Shown one piece after another: positions 45,201 through 54,700 of a DNA stretch of 64,000 bases. The notes beneath the pieces are model-generated. The model was not told the origin of the DNA. It did not search any database and was given only the letters and a program-made list of their open reading frames with translations. Positions within the stretch are counted from its first letter, which is position 1. Each line of letters opens with the position of its first letter. The stretch is from NCBI RefSeq assembly GCF_900113375.1, contig NZ_FOPC01000002.1, forward strand, positions 62,001 to 126,000, given 5' to 3'. Both the position numbers and the translations under genes were made by a program. The stretch is from Algoriphagus hitonicola (lineage in GTDB: Bacteria > Bacteroidota > Bacteroidia > Cytophagales > Cyclobacteriaceae).

Positions 45201-45883
45201 CCGAAGTGAGTCAGGAATTGATGGAAGAAATGGAAGAAGAAATCCAAAAAGGAGATTATGAAGAGGTTACCTTTATTGCTAAAGATATCCGGGAAAATCT
45301 GGGACGAATATCCCAGCATAGTCTCCGGGCCGACTCCATCGTCAAAGCCATGCTTCAGCACAGCCGAACCAGTACCGGGGAAAAAGAGGTGACCGACATC
45401 AATGCTTTGGCAGACGAATGTCTTCATCTGAGCTTTCATGGGATAAGAGCCAAGGAAAAAGATTTCAACTCTGATTTCAAAACTGAGCTTGATCCTGAAA
45501 TCCCGAGACTCAATGTGATCCCACAGGAAATCGGGCGGATTTTGCTCAATATGCTCAACAATGCCTTTTATGCAGTCAACGAAAAAGCGCATCATGCCGA
45601 GGGAACTGACTACAAACCGCTCGTACTTTTAAAAACCAAAAAAGTGATCGGGGGCTTGGAGGTCACCATCGAAGACAATGGCACAGGAATCCCCGAAAAT
45701 ATCGTCGGGAAGATTTTCCAGCCATTTTTCACCACCAAACCCACTGGACAGGGTACGGGGCTGGGGCTTTCCCTGAGCTACGATATCGTCAAATCCTATG
45801 GCGGAGACCTTCGGGTAAAAAGTAATACCCAAGAGCCCTCCGGGACTGCATTTACTATATATTTACCTACACAACCTGATTAA
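42230..45883 (+). CDS. Propeller lipoprotein-type sensor histidine kinase
   Basis: 1217 residues from 42230, where [19 protein letters not shown] is a lipoprotein-like signal; the longer frame from 42137 lies inside the previous kinase. About twelve Reg_prop blades ([20 protein letters not shown]) cover bases 42540-44060, then Y_Y_Y ([14 protein letters not shown]), a span ([16 protein letters not shown]) and coiled coil, His978 in [11 protein letters not shown], and a complete ATPase ([25 protein letters not shown]). Paralog of the kinase at 1-2409; like it, it has no receiver. The lipobox plus internal span would be unusual and needs experimental topology. Confidence 0.93.
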   Translation: MNNYFNVFLFFLLIFLPGCQKETPAESTPTPTNSIVPEITEIRDIDLQSVQLSEFPPPLEITLSTGTNAPQPTPLSRLRNDQGEIIKNENGASFILGQGGISQFKKYTSEEGLALDAINCALLDSRGHLWFGTNGGGASRFDGMTFTTFSDAQGLVENSVRSIYEDREGNIWFGTVGGVSKFDGKVFTNYSAEQIGDGVIFAISQDGEGNMWFGTSAIGAVRFDGEKFDVFGVEEGMGDNLVVHILEDSEGILWFGTYGGGLTQMIDGKFKTFTTADGLTSNRVRNIYEDQSGDLWISSIGGGVSRFDGENFTNYGLEDGLAGLVVRSAIEDRDDNLWFATERGASKFDGEQFTSYTTDQGLAGNNVMGAVLDKGQNLWFLTDGGGVSRLDGTHFTNFTNGQGLAGNIVLSIEEDKNGDLWFGTSGFGVSRFDGESFTSINSTHGLAGDIVFCMMEDKEDRIWFGTGGNGISIFDGERFIQLDQENGLVSNEIYALLQDQKGGIWIGTDSGLHYLHDGQLDYFSAEEALAGDVILSLFEDQTGAIWIGSVDGGLTRFDGEKFLRFTTSQGIVDNGIIRISGDLEGNLWIGSAHGLSFLSQAQVSELAQNPSIILQFQNFTTQEGLSNNLIQQIVPLPDGKIALGSNLGITVFKPEIKSENEIGLSEIENFNSENGYPVKDLTDGQNGMFFDSNGVLWAGTGSSKTGLVRFDYTHYEPINPQQDLMIKQIRINEEVIPWHTLAGEDSTRFGEKAFSDIFTQTSDELITLGRKLSTDERQKLRERFKGISFESVDPFFPIPQKLKLPYRHNHLNIEYGSNEMARPFLIEYQYILEGYDQEWSPVLQRTSATFGNIQEGDYTFLVKSRYAGTSQSSAGEWTEPISFEFSVLPPWYRSWWAYLIYGLLALSLIYPINIYLRNRVLKAEREKAKERELQHAKEIEKAYEELASTHENLKSTQSQLIQAEKMASLGELTAGIAHEIQNPLNFVKNFAEVSQELMEEMEEEIQKGDYEEVTFIAKDIRENLGRISQHSLRADSIVKAMLQHSRTSTGEKEVTDINALADECLHLSFHGIRAKEKDFNSDFKTELDPEIPRLNVIPQEIGRILLNMLNNAFYAVNEKAHHAEGTDYKPLVLLKTKKVIGGLEVTIEDNGTGIPENIVGKIFQPFFTTKPTGQGTGLGLSLSYDIVKSYGGDLRVKSNTQEPSGTAFTIYLPTQPD

Positions 45884-45917
45884 CATGACTATTTTCCCAT
45901 GATATAACCCAGCATCT

Positions 45918-47288
45918 ATGGAATTAAGCATTATTTCTTTGATTTTACTTTACTATCTGAAGCGTCCCATGGGACTGATTACCGTTTCCCCGGAGTGGAA
46001 GCGACTTTTCAACTCCGGAATGGTCTTGGCAGGCGTTCTTTTGATTTTAGCTAGTGTAAAGATCCCTCTGATCAGTCACTTGGCTACGATTATTTCCTTT
46101 CTGGTCGCAGCACTGATCGTCTATTTGGTTCTTAAAAACGAGGAACTCCACCATCGCAAAGGGATGATCTATGCTTGGTTACCCATCATTGTCATCAATT
46201 TTTTGGGAGAACTCACCCTCCTGATCAGCCCTGATTTTTACGACAGTTGGGAGAATTACTTTAACATCACCGAGTTTTTTGCCTTTATGTGGGCGATTGT
46301 CATGTGGATCAACAATACCAAGCAGCGCAAAGCACTCGAAGCCGAAAAACTGAAAGCCCTGCAGCGGGAGGAAAAATATAAAATTACCGAATCGATCAAA
46401 GAGCAACTGGAAAAACAAGTCATCGAACGGACGGCAGAACTCACCGCCCAGAAAAATGACCTGGAAAAAGCCCTCCACGATCTGAAAGCCACCCAAGATC
46501 AGCTCGTTCACGCCGAGAAAATGGCCTCACTCGGGGAATTGACCGCAGGAATCGCCCATGAGATCCAAAACCCGCTCAACTTTGTCAATAACTTTTCCGA
46601 GGTCAGTAATGAACTACTTGCCGAATTGAAAGAGGAACTGGAAAAAGGAAATACCGCCGAGGCACTGGAGATTGCTGTAGATGTATCCAGTAACTTGGAA
46701 AAAATCAGCCATCACGGCAAGCGGGCCGAATCCATCGTCAAAGGCATGCTGCAGCACAGCCGGACCAATACCGGAGAAAAAGTCGAAACAGACCTCAACC
46801 AACTGGCCGATGAATACTTGCGGCTATCTTACCATGGCCTGCGGGCCAAAGACAAGAGCTTTACCGCGGACTTTAAACTTCACGCAGATCCCAATCTCCC
46901 AAAAATCCCGGTGATTCATCAGGATATCGGACGGGTATTGCTCAACTTGATCAACAATGGGTTTTATGCCGCCGCAGAAAAGAAAAATCAACTCAAAGAA
47001 GCTAAAGATCCGCTGGCAGAATCCTTTATTCCAAAAGTCACCGTAGAAACCAAAGCCTTGAAAAACAGTGTGGAAATTTCTATCGAAGACAATGGTCCCG
47101 GAATCCCTGCAGAAATCCAGTCGAAAATTTTCCAGCCCTTCTTTACCACCAAACCCACAGGAAAAGGCACCGGCTTGGGACTATCGATGAGTTATGAAAT
47201 CATCACCAAAGGCCACGGAGGGAAACTAAGTGTCAGCAGCAAACCGGGGCTTTTTACCAAATTTATTATCACCATACCTCAAGTTTAA
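45918..47288 (+). CDS. Membrane histidine kinase
   Basis: 456 residues. Four or five N-terminal spans (to ~131), a long coiled coil (135-200), H-box [21 protein letters not shown] with His214, N-box [10 protein letters not shown]1 DNGPGIP and G2 GKGTGLGLS. The catalytic half is nearly the same as in the propeller kinases of this window. It precedes two response-regulator genes by 3 and 396 bases, so it is the best candidate for their phospho-donor. Confidence 0.94.
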   Translation: MELSIISLILLYYLKRPMGLITVSPEWKRLFNSGMVLAGVLLILASVKIPLISHLATIISFLVAALIVYLVLKNEELHHRKGMIYAWLPIIVINFLGELTLLISPDFYDSWENYFNITEFFAFMWAIVMWINNTKQRKALEAEKLKALQREEKYKITESIKEQLEKQVIERTAELTAQKNDLEKALHDLKATQDQLVHAEKMASLGELTAGIAHEIQNPLNFVNNFSEVSNELLAELKEELEKGNTAEALEIAVDVSSNLEKISHHGKRAESIVKGMLQHSRTNTGEKVETDLNQLADEYLRLSYHGLRAKDKSFTADFKLHADPNLPKIPVIHQDIGRVLLNLINNGFYAAAEKKNQLKEAKDPLAESFIPKVTVETKALKNSVEISIEDNGPGIPAEIQSKIFQPFFTTKPTGKGTGLGLSMSYEIITKGHGGKLSVSSKPGLFTKFIITIPQV

Positions 47289-47291
47289 ACT

Positions 47292-47678
47292 ATGAAAATT
47301 TTAATTGTAGATGATGAGCGGGATGTCGAGGACCTTTTCCGCCAAAAATTCAGAAAGGAAGTCAGAAGTGGCGATTTGGAGCTCGCCTTTGCTTTTTCAG
47401 GAGACGAAGCCCTGAAGATTTTGAGTGCGGACAATCCACCCAAAGTGGTTTATGTTTTCTCCGATATCAATATGCCCGGCATGACGGGTCTTGAGCTTTT
47501 GGATAAAATCAAGGAGCGCTTTCCGCACATTCAAGTCAGTATGATTTCAGCTTATGGAGATCAGGAAAACTTCAAAAAAGCCATGGATTCCGGGGCCAAG
47601 GAGTTTTTCACCAAACCCATCGATTTCATCTCACTGAAAAAAGAAATCGGAAAACTAATTGACAAACATAACAGCTAA
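47292..47678 (+). CDS. Stand-alone receiver protein
   Basis: 128 residues, a receiver and nothing more. IVDDERDVEDLF gives the acidic pocket, the phosphoacceptor is Asp58 (FSDINMPGM), then MISAYGD and FFTKPIDF with the conserved Lys. CheY-like single-domain regulators act by protein-protein contact or as phosphate shuttles. It is 3 bases after the kinase and 6 bases before the receiver-cyclase, with which it shares strong sequence similarity. Confidence 0.94.
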   Translation: MKILIVDDERDVEDLFRQKFRKEVRSGDLELAFAFSGDEALKILSADNPPKVVYVFSDINMPGMTGLELLDKIKERFPHIQVSMISAYGDQENFKKAMDSGAKEFFTKPIDFISLKKEIGKLIDKHNS

Positions 47679-47684
47679 ATCGAC

Positions 47685-48734
47685 ATGGTCAAGATTCTAG
47701 TAGTAGATGATGAGGCGGATCTGGAAATACTGATCAAACAGAAATTTCGGAAGCAAGTGCGAGATGAAATATTTGATTTTCATTTTGCGCTGAATGGTAG
47801 GCAGGCGCTAGAGGTTCTTGATGCAAATCCCGATATAGACATTATCCTCAGCGATATCAATATGCCCGAAATGGACGGCTTGACCTTGCTGTCCAAAGTC
47901 AAGGAAAAAAATTCCCTGCTCAAAACTGTGATCATTTCAGCCTATGGAGATATGGAAAATATACGCACTGCCATGAATCTCGGGGCCTTTGATTTCATCA
48001 CCAAACCGGTGGATTTTCGTGATTTGGAGATTACGCTGGAAAAAACCATCGCCCATATCGAGCAGATCAAATCCAACCTCCGGGCGATGCGGGAAAATAA
48101 TATCCTAAAAATGTATGTCGATGAAACCGTGCTCAATTTTATGGGAAACCGGGAAATCGACACAGGACTAATGGAAAATGAAAACGTCGAGGCTACCGTG
48201 GCCTTTGTGGATTTAGTGGCTTTCACCAAAATCTCCGAGCATGAGGAAGCCAATGTGGTCGTAGGCCTGCTCAACGAATACTTTGATCTCATGGTCAAGG
48301 AAATCATCGAAGAAAAAGGCAGTATCGACAAGTTCATCGGCGATGCAATCATGGCAGTATTTTTTGGGGAAAACCACTTCGAGCGGGCCATTCGGGCTGG
48401 CTTGGCGATTCGCGATAAAATGAATGCTTTGCCGGAGTTTTCGACCACCACGCACTTTAGACCTCAAGTTTCGATCGGAATCAATCACGGCGAGATGGTC
48501 TCTGGAAATATCGGTTCCCGATCGCTCAAGCGGCTGGATTATACCGTCATCGGAGATGTGGTCAATGTGGCGGCGCGACTTCAGGCAGCGGCCGTTCCGG
48601 GGCAGGTATTGATTTTGGAGAAAAATGCCAAATCACTGGAGGAACAGTTCGAATTCAAATCTATCGGCGAAATCAAGATGAAGAATAAGGCACTTCCTGT
48701 AGAGGTGGTTGAGGTGGTTTCTGGGAAAGGGTAA
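47685..48734 (+). CDS. Response regulator with class III adenylate cyclase output
   Basis: 349 residues. Receiver with Asp57 (LSDINMPEM) and FDFITKPVDF; a coiled linker (~120-160); a class III cyclase domain: VAFVDLVAFTKIS (first metal Asp), DKFIGDAIMAVF (substrate Lys and second metal Asp) and LDYTVIGDVVNVAARL (transition-state Asn and Arg). The Lys-x3-Asp pair is the ATP-specific type, so cAMP is the expected product. It closes the operon begun at 38898 and is the likely output of the kinases before it. Confidence 0.94.
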   Translation: MVKILVVDDEADLEILIKQKFRKQVRDEIFDFHFALNGRQALEVLDANPDIDIILSDINMPEMDGLTLLSKVKEKNSLLKTVIISAYGDMENIRTAMNLGAFDFITKPVDFRDLEITLEKTIAHIEQIKSNLRAMRENNILKMYVDETVLNFMGNREIDTGLMENENVEATVAFVDLVAFTKISEHEEANVVVGLLNEYFDLMVKEIIEEKGSIDKFIGDAIMAVFFGENHFERAIRAGLAIRDKMNALPEFSTTTHFRPQVSIGINHGEMVSGNIGSRSLKRLDYTVIGDVVNVAARLQAAAVPGQVLILEKNAKSLEEQFEFKSIGEIKMKNKALPVEVVEVVSGKG

Positions 48735-48785
48735 GCATTAAGCCGCTGTTCCTTAAATAGGTTTAAGATTTGGGATTAAACTAAG

Positions 48786-48854
48786 CGAGATTTCAAAAAT
48801 TAGAATTAGGCAAACAAAATTGGTTAAAAAATTCCTCTAAAATTTTGTTCTTTT
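48786..48854. repeat. 69-bp direct repeat, upstream copy 1
   Basis: A block starting cgagatttcaaaaattag and ending in taaaattttgttctttt, 31 bases before the ATG at 48886. It recurs at 50272-50340 before the gene at 50418 with two substitutions in 69 bases. It includes a possible Bacteroidota promoter (tTTGGtta ... TAaaatTTTG). After this copy there is no CTTTT expansion. Confidence 0.8.
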
Positions 48855-48885
48855 ATTTTCTTTAAGGAAACCAAAACAAATTTCT

Positions 48886-49110
48886 ATGAAAAAATTATTG
48901 TTATTTTCTGGCCTCATGCTAGGAATCACCTCTCTTTTATTAATCAACACCTCAAATTCTAATGCCCAGAAAGGTTTCGCAGGTGCTACTTGTAACGACT
49001 CATGTGAATACGCAGACTATAAAAATTGTATCCTTGAAGGTGGACAGGATGAAAATGGTAACGATATTACTGTCATTTGTCATGACATGAGAAAGTATGG
49101 TATAAGTTAA
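48886..49110 (+). CDS. Small secreted cysteine-containing protein, NVEALA-like
   Basis: 74 residues: a signal peptide (MKKLLLFSGLMLGITSLLLINTSNSNAQ), then a short mature chain with four Cys (TCNDSCEY, KNCIL, VICHD) and a conserved-looking GGQDENGND. Similar small Bacteroidota proteins (NVEALA family) sit next to BF3164- or DUF4221-type propeller lipoproteins, as here. Function unknown; the cysteines could form disulfides in the periplasm or outside. Confidence 0.72.
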   Translation: MKKLLLFSGLMLGITSLLLINTSNSNAQKGFAGATCNDSCEYADYKNCILEGGQDENGNDITVICHDMRKYGIS

Positions 49111-49131
49111 TATCAGCTTCAAACTAGGTAA

Positions 49132-49167
49132 AATTAATCAGGAGATCACTTGATCTCCTGATTAATT
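49132..49167. terminator. Strong hairpin after the small peptide gene
   Basis: A perfect 17-bp stem with a 2-base loop (aattaatcaggagatca with tgatctcctgattaatt), 22 bases after the stop, followed by gattatttt. It probably ends most transcripts of 48886 or protects their 3' end, letting the next gene be expressed at a lower level. Confidence 0.75.
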
Positions 49168-49193
49168 GATTATTTTAAATCTATCCTATAGAC

Positions 49194-50219
49194 ATGAAAC
49201 CCGTAGCTTCCTTTTTCTTATTATTATTGATTTCAACACTACTTTCTTGTAAAGAAAACAATCGAAATCTTGTAAATTCTACTTATAAAATTCAAGAAAA
49301 TGATTTTTCCGAAATTGATAGTTTAAAATCAACCCCGCTTTCTCAAATATCAGACTCGCTTTTCATCCCAACCACTTTAACTGTTGTGGATGATCATTTA
49401 ATTATTTCTGAACGCACAGGTGATTCACTGCTTCATTTAATCAATTTGGAAAATAATAAGAGAGAAGAGTATTTAGGAAGATATTTAAGAAAAGGAGACG
49501 GACCAAAAGAAGCACGCCTTGCTTGGAAACTATTTCCAATTGGTAAAAAGGATTTTGGCCTATATGATGCCGATTTAAGAAAGGTTATGAGATTCTACGT
49601 GGATTCGCTAATAATGACCAACGAATCAACAGAAGAATTTCAGTTAGATTTTTATGGAAACGGGATTTCCATATTAGATTCCAATTTTTATTATTTAAAT
49701 GCAAATGACAGATCAAGTCGATTTTTTGCAAAAAACATTTCAAATGGGAAAGTTAAAGGCTTTGGAAGCCTACCTAAACTTAAAAACGATAAATACATTC
49801 AAGATGAAAGGGACAAAAACTACCAACTTGAATTTGCTCGATTAGAGCGTTTTGAGCAAAGATTTCTTATAACTTATTATAATATCCCTTATTTAGAAAT
49901 ATATGATTTAAAAAAGAAAAGTCAAATTGGAATTGAATGGTTTGATCCTATGCCGGGCCCTAAAGAGCTTGGTCGACGGACTTACTTTGCTTCAGGGCAA
50001 ATTTTGGACAATAAAATCTACCTACTTTCTATGGCAGGTAATCCAAATGCTAGACCAAGAAATAATGAGATTTTTGTACTTGACTCTGAAGGAAATCCTC
50101 TACAAAAATTAGTACTGGATACAAATATTTTTGAATTTCAGGTATATAACGATATCATTTTTGCTCTTACTTCAGACACAAATTCTTCTGATTTTCAATT
50201 GATAAAATTCCGGATGTGA
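49194..50219 (+). CDS. BF3164/TolB-like six-bladed propeller lipoprotein
   Basis: 341 residues. Lipobox LLSC (Cys19). Blades can be followed by D-H-L-I-I / D-x-x-x-L-H-L-I repeats: VVDDHLIISERTGDSLLHLI, LRKGDGPKEARLAW (a signature-like stretch of the BF3164 group), KIYLLSMAG and FVLDSEGNPLQKL. No enzyme residues visible. It lies between the small peptide and a DUF4221 protein, and the three probably work together. AT-rich codon use. Confidence 0.82.
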   Translation: MKPVASFFLLLLISTLLSCKENNRNLVNSTYKIQENDFSEIDSLKSTPLSQISDSLFIPTTLTVVDDHLIISERTGDSLLHLINLENNKREEYLGRYLRKGDGPKEARLAWKLFPIGKKDFGLYDADLRKVMRFYVDSLIMTNESTEEFQLDFYGNGISILDSNFYYLNANDRSSRFFAKNISNGKVKGFGSLPKLKNDKYIQDERDKNYQLEFARLERFEQRFLITYYNIPYLEIYDLKKKSQIGIEWFDPMPGPKELGRRTYFASGQILDNKIYLLSMAGNPNARPRNNEIFVLDSEGNPLQKLVLDTNIFEFQVYNDIIFALTSDTNSSDFQLIKFRM

Positions 50220-50271
50220 AAAATTATACCATTGGTGCCTTCTAGAACTTTGGAAAAGGAATTTAATTTAA

Positions 50272-50340
50272 CGAGATTTCAAAAATTAGAACTAGGCAAA
50301 CAAAATTGGTTAAAAAATTCCTCTAAAATTTTGCTCTTTT
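50272..50340. repeat. 69-bp direct repeat, upstream copy 2
   Basis: Second copy of the block at 48786-48854, with two substitutions. Its last bases (gctctttt) run straight into the CTTTT tract. Both copies precede a gene start in the same orientation, which points to a duplicated promoter region. Confidence 0.8.
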
Positions 50341-50400
50341 CTTTTCTTTTCTTTTCTTTTCTTTTCTTTTCTTTTCTTTTCTTTTCTTTTCTTTTCTTTT
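50336..50400. repeat. Pentanucleotide tract, 13 x CTTTT
   Basis: Thirteen uninterrupted CTTTT units, ending 17 bases before the ATG at 50418. The same place after repeat copy 1 has only scattered ctttt-like text (ttcttttattttcttt). Long perfect short-unit tracts of this kind change length by slipped pairing; here unit gain or loss would alter leader length or promoter spacing without touching the reading frame. Confidence 0.9.
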
Positions 50401-50417
50401 AAAGAAAATAATCCATC

Positions 50418-51596
50418 ATGAAAAGTTCAATTTTGATCAAATCATTACTTGCAATTTTTGTAATTCCTTTACTTTTTTCCTGCGCAAACGGGAAAACGGA
50501 TAGTGGGCAAAACTCTGAAAAATCCGAACCTACTCAAATCCCGATAAATGAAAACTTGACTCTTCCCCTGGATGCGGAAACTTCCTTGTGGAATTATTTC
50601 AGTCAACCGGCCATCATTGACGGCAAGCCCAAATTGATTTGGTTTAACCCCACCCGATACTCCATCGATTATTTTGATGTCAGGACTCAGACCTTGGAAA
50701 GAAAAGTTGTCTTAGAGCAAAATGGTCCCAATGCACTTCCGGGAATAGGGATGAATTCGGGAATTAAGTATGTCAATAAAGATACTGTAATTATCTATAA
50801 TGGCCCCCTAAGCAGCATATTCCTTACCAATATTTCAGGTGAAGTTTATAAAAAAATCGACTTAAGTGATAATCCGTTTGGTTTTGGTTCTGTTGACTTG
50901 AAAAGTTCGATCGCCTATCGAAAAGGTAGCATTTACATGCAGCAACTCCCAATATATCCCGAAATTATCCCTGAAAATTTTAGGCCTAAATACAACAAAA
51001 TCGCTAAAATAGATCTAGCCAATGGTGCGGTCGAGGAATTTGAAATCGATTATCCACCTGTGTATTATTCCGATCCAGATATTTCCAATCAATTGAAAAT
51101 GATGAGCTTGGTCTACAATGAAAATACGGACAAATTCATCATTTGTTTTCCCCTGAGTGATGAGATCTTTGTTACTGACTTTACCTCTGGGATCAAACGC
51201 TATTCGGCAAAAAGTAAGTTGGTATCAGAGGTAATTCCCATCGATCGCGAAAATTCAGACATAAACCCTTCAAGCATCACTAATTTTTACTATTGGATGA
51301 ATGATAGTTACGAGCAATTGATTTACAGTCCAGAGAATGACCTTTACCTCAGAGTAGCAAGAAAAGGGATTTCGGAAAATGATTTTGAAAACAGACAATT
51401 TACCAGCGATCGGGAATTTCTTGTCTTGGATAAGGATTTTAAGCTAATCGGAAACATAAAATACAACAGTTCGAATATCTTATATTACTTTCTAGATGGA
51501 AAGAATTTCTATTGGAACAAAAGTTTACAGAAATTCAATTTTGACACCGGCGTAGAAGATTCTATTTTCTTCCAAAGCAAAGTTCTGGAATTTTGA
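50418..51596 (+). CDS. DUF4221-type propeller lipoprotein
   Basis: 392 residues. Signal with lipobox FSC (Cys22). LTLPLDAETSLWNYF, KPKLIWFNPTRYSIDYFDV and LEQNGPNALPGIG are typical of DUF4221, a family of Bacteroidota lipoproteins predicted to form propellers. The function is not known; a ligand-binding role at the surface is likely. Expression may be phase-variable because of the CTTTT tract in its leader. Clustered with the BF3164-like lipoprotein and the small Cys peptide. Confidence 0.85.
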   Translation: MKSSILIKSLLAIFVIPLLFSCANGKTDSGQNSEKSEPTQIPINENLTLPLDAETSLWNYFSQPAIIDGKPKLIWFNPTRYSIDYFDVRTQTLERKVVLEQNGPNALPGIGMNSGIKYVNKDTVIIYNGPLSSIFLTNISGEVYKKIDLSDNPFGFGSVDLKSSIAYRKGSIYMQQLPIYPEIIPENFRPKYNKIAKIDLANGAVEEFEIDYPPVYYSDPDISNQLKMMSLVYNENTDKFIICFPLSDEIFVTDFTSGIKRYSAKSKLVSEVIPIDRENSDINPSSITNFYYWMNDSYEQLIYSPENDLYLRVARKGISENDFENRQFTSDREFLVLDKDFKLIGNIKYNSSNILYYFLDGKNFYWNKSLQKFNFDTGVEDSIFFQSKVLEF

Positions 51597-51708
51597 AAAG
51601 AACAAATCCTGTTTTTGACCGAATACGATCTATTTTTTGGATGGACATAAAATAATTGGGCAAAATCGAAGATTAACAGTAGATTAATGCCCGATTAGTT
51701 GATCCCCT

Positions 51709-54700
51709 ATGAGAAAAATTGTACTCCCCAAACTCGCACTTGCTCTTACCCTAGTGAGCATGGCTGCGCTGAATTCTCAGTTTACATTAGCTGATGAATT
51801 CACTCCTCACAATCTCTTGCTGCAAAACGACAGCACCAAAAAAGACTCCCTGGACTATCCCAAGTTCAAAGAGCTTCCGCTAAAGCCGGAGCGGGAAGTG
51901 AAATTCACCACTACCGAAGGAACCTGGATGAGCCTGGATGTCAGTCCGGACGGCAAAACCATCGCTTTTGACCTGATGGGAGATATCTACACCATTCCAG
52001 TCGAAGGAGGAAAAGCCACCCCTATCACCACGGGTATCGCTTATGAAACCCATCCGAGATTTTCTCCCGATGGGGAAAAAATCCTCTTTACCTCCGACCG
52101 TGCCGGCAGCGACAATCTCTGGTACATCGATATGGTAAAAAAGGATACCGTTCAGGTGACCAAAGACAAAAATGGCGATGTGCCAGGGGCTGCTTGGTCT
52201 CCTGACGGAGATTATATCGTAGTCGCCAAAGGCCGACGCATCACCAAACTCTGGATGTATCACAAAGACGGTGGCGGAGGCATTCAGCTCAATCCTGATC
52301 CTGCCGGTATGAAAACCATCGACCCGGTAGTTAGTCCGGATGGCAAAAAAGTTTACTTTTCTCATCGAAATGGCGCATGGAACTACAATGCACTGCTTCC
52401 CCAATATCAAATCGGAACCTATGATTTGGAGGAAGGAAAAATCACTTCCATTTCTTCCCGATACGGTTCGGCATTTACCCCCACCCTTTCTAAAGATGGC
52501 AAATGGATGGCCTACGGTTCCCGATGGGATGATAAGACAGGCTTGATCATTCGAGATATGAAAACGGGCGATGAAAGATGGTTGGCCTACCCCGTACAGC
52601 GTGATGAGCAGGAGTCCATCGCTCCTCAAGGAGTATTGCCGGCAATGTCCTTTACTCCCGACAGTCAGCATTTGATAGCTTCCTACGGAGGGAAAATCTG
52701 GAAACTCCCCGTCGATGGATCATCGGCTACGGAGATCGCCTTCGAAGCTGACGTGAAGTTGGCCATGGGACCCCGATTGTATTTCAATTACGCTATCAAG
52801 GACACCACAGCCAAACTCGCCACCCAAATCCGAGATGCGGTTCCTTCTCCCGATGGAAAGAAATTGGCCTTTACCGTACTCAATCGCCTCTATGTCATGG
52901 ATTACCCCGAGGGAAATCCTAAGCGAATTACAACTCACAATTTCACGGAAGCCATGCCAAGCTGGAGTCCTGATGGAAGCAAGTTGGTGTTTACCACCTG
53001 GGATGATTCAGTAGGTGGAAATTTGTACACAGCCCAGGTAAACGGAAATCCAAACGTCACAAAAATCACTCAAGAAAGTGCCTTATATATGGGTCCCGTT
53101 TGGAGTCCGAATAACCGAATTGTGGTGTTTAAAGGTCCTAATCGGGTCCAATTCGAAGCCGAAGGTCCCGGTGTAAATGGTTCGGAAGCCACACTCGTAT
53201 GGATGCCTGCCGCAGGTGGAGACTTTACCAAAATCATGGATGCGGGCAACTACGGAAATGTACATTTCACCAAAGACTTGAGCAGAATCTACCTTAACGG
53301 TCCCGGAGGCACCTTACTCTCCGTGAACTGGGAAGGGCATGATGAGAAAGAACATGTGAAAATCAAAGGAATCACACCATTTGGTTCGGTAGCAGATCCG
53401 CATGCGGGCCATGACCACAGTGTAGAACTGGAGGACTTCAAATATGTCTTTGGAAAGCCGATTTCCACTGCTTCGGTTTTGAACTACTGCATGCTCCCCG
53501 AAGGAGTTTCTGCCCAGGAACCTCAAATGCAGCCTGCCAGTGCCAGCACCATTCTGATGGCTCCTGAAGGCAATAAAGCGCTCGCCCAAGTCAACAATAA
53601 CGTGTACATCGTCACCGTACCCCAAGTCGGCAAGACGCCAACCATCAACGTGGGCGAACCCAAATCAAGCAATTTCCCTTCGCGTCAGCTCACTGAGATC
53701 GGTGGAGAATGGCCGGCCTGGGAAGCCAATGGCAAAAAAGTTCATTGGTCGCTAGGCAATGGGCACTGGGTTTACGATATCGAACAGGCTGAATATATTG
53801 AGGATTCGGTCAAAGCAGCCAAAAAAGCCAAAATGCTCGCTGAGGCGGATAGTGTATCCAAGCTGAAAGCTCAAGGAGAAGAAGCGGTAAAACTGGCTGA
53901 TTCATTAGCTAAAGCCGAGAAAAAACGAATCGATTCCCTTTTCAAAGCAGATAAAGCGTTGGCCAAAGCAGACAGCATTCATAAAGCTGAACAGAAAGAA
54001 AAGGAAAACTACAAACCTGATGAAAAACAAGTAAAAGTCTATTTTGCCAAGGACACGCCTAAAGGCTCCATCCTTTTAAAAAATGCCCGAATCATCACTA
54101 TGGATGGAGATCGGGTCATCGAAAACGGGGATATTTTGATCGAAAACAACCGAATCAAATCCATCGGAGAAACCGGCACCTTGCAAGCTGGCAGTGCCGA
54201 AGTGGTCGATGTCAGCGGCAAAACCATTTCACCGGGATTTATCGATACGCATGCGCACATGTGGCCGACTTGGAATCTGCATAAAAACAGCGTTTGGATC
54301 TATGCGGCCAATTTGGCCTACGGGGTGACGACCACCCGAGATCCGCAAACGGCCACCACCGATGTCCTGACTTATGCCGACATGGTCGAAGCGGGGATAG
54401 TCCCCGGTCCTCGCGTATATTCGACCGGTCCGGGAGTGGGCTATTGGATGTACAACCTCAAGTCAGAAGAGCAAACCAAAAATGTCCTGAAGCAATACTC
54501 CAAATACTACAATACCCAATACATCAAAATGTATTTGGTCGGAAATAGACAACATCGACAATGGGTCATCATGGCGGCCAAAGAGCAGGAACTCATGCCA
54601 ACTACCGAAGGTGGCTTGGATTACAAACTCAACATGACGCAGCTTTTTGACGGCTATCCGGGCCATGAGCATTCGATTCCGATTTATCCGCTTTATTCCG

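Noticed and set aside
50336..50400. Repeat tract as a CRISPR remnant
   Set aside because: Units are 5 bases with no spacers; it is a simple-sequence tract.
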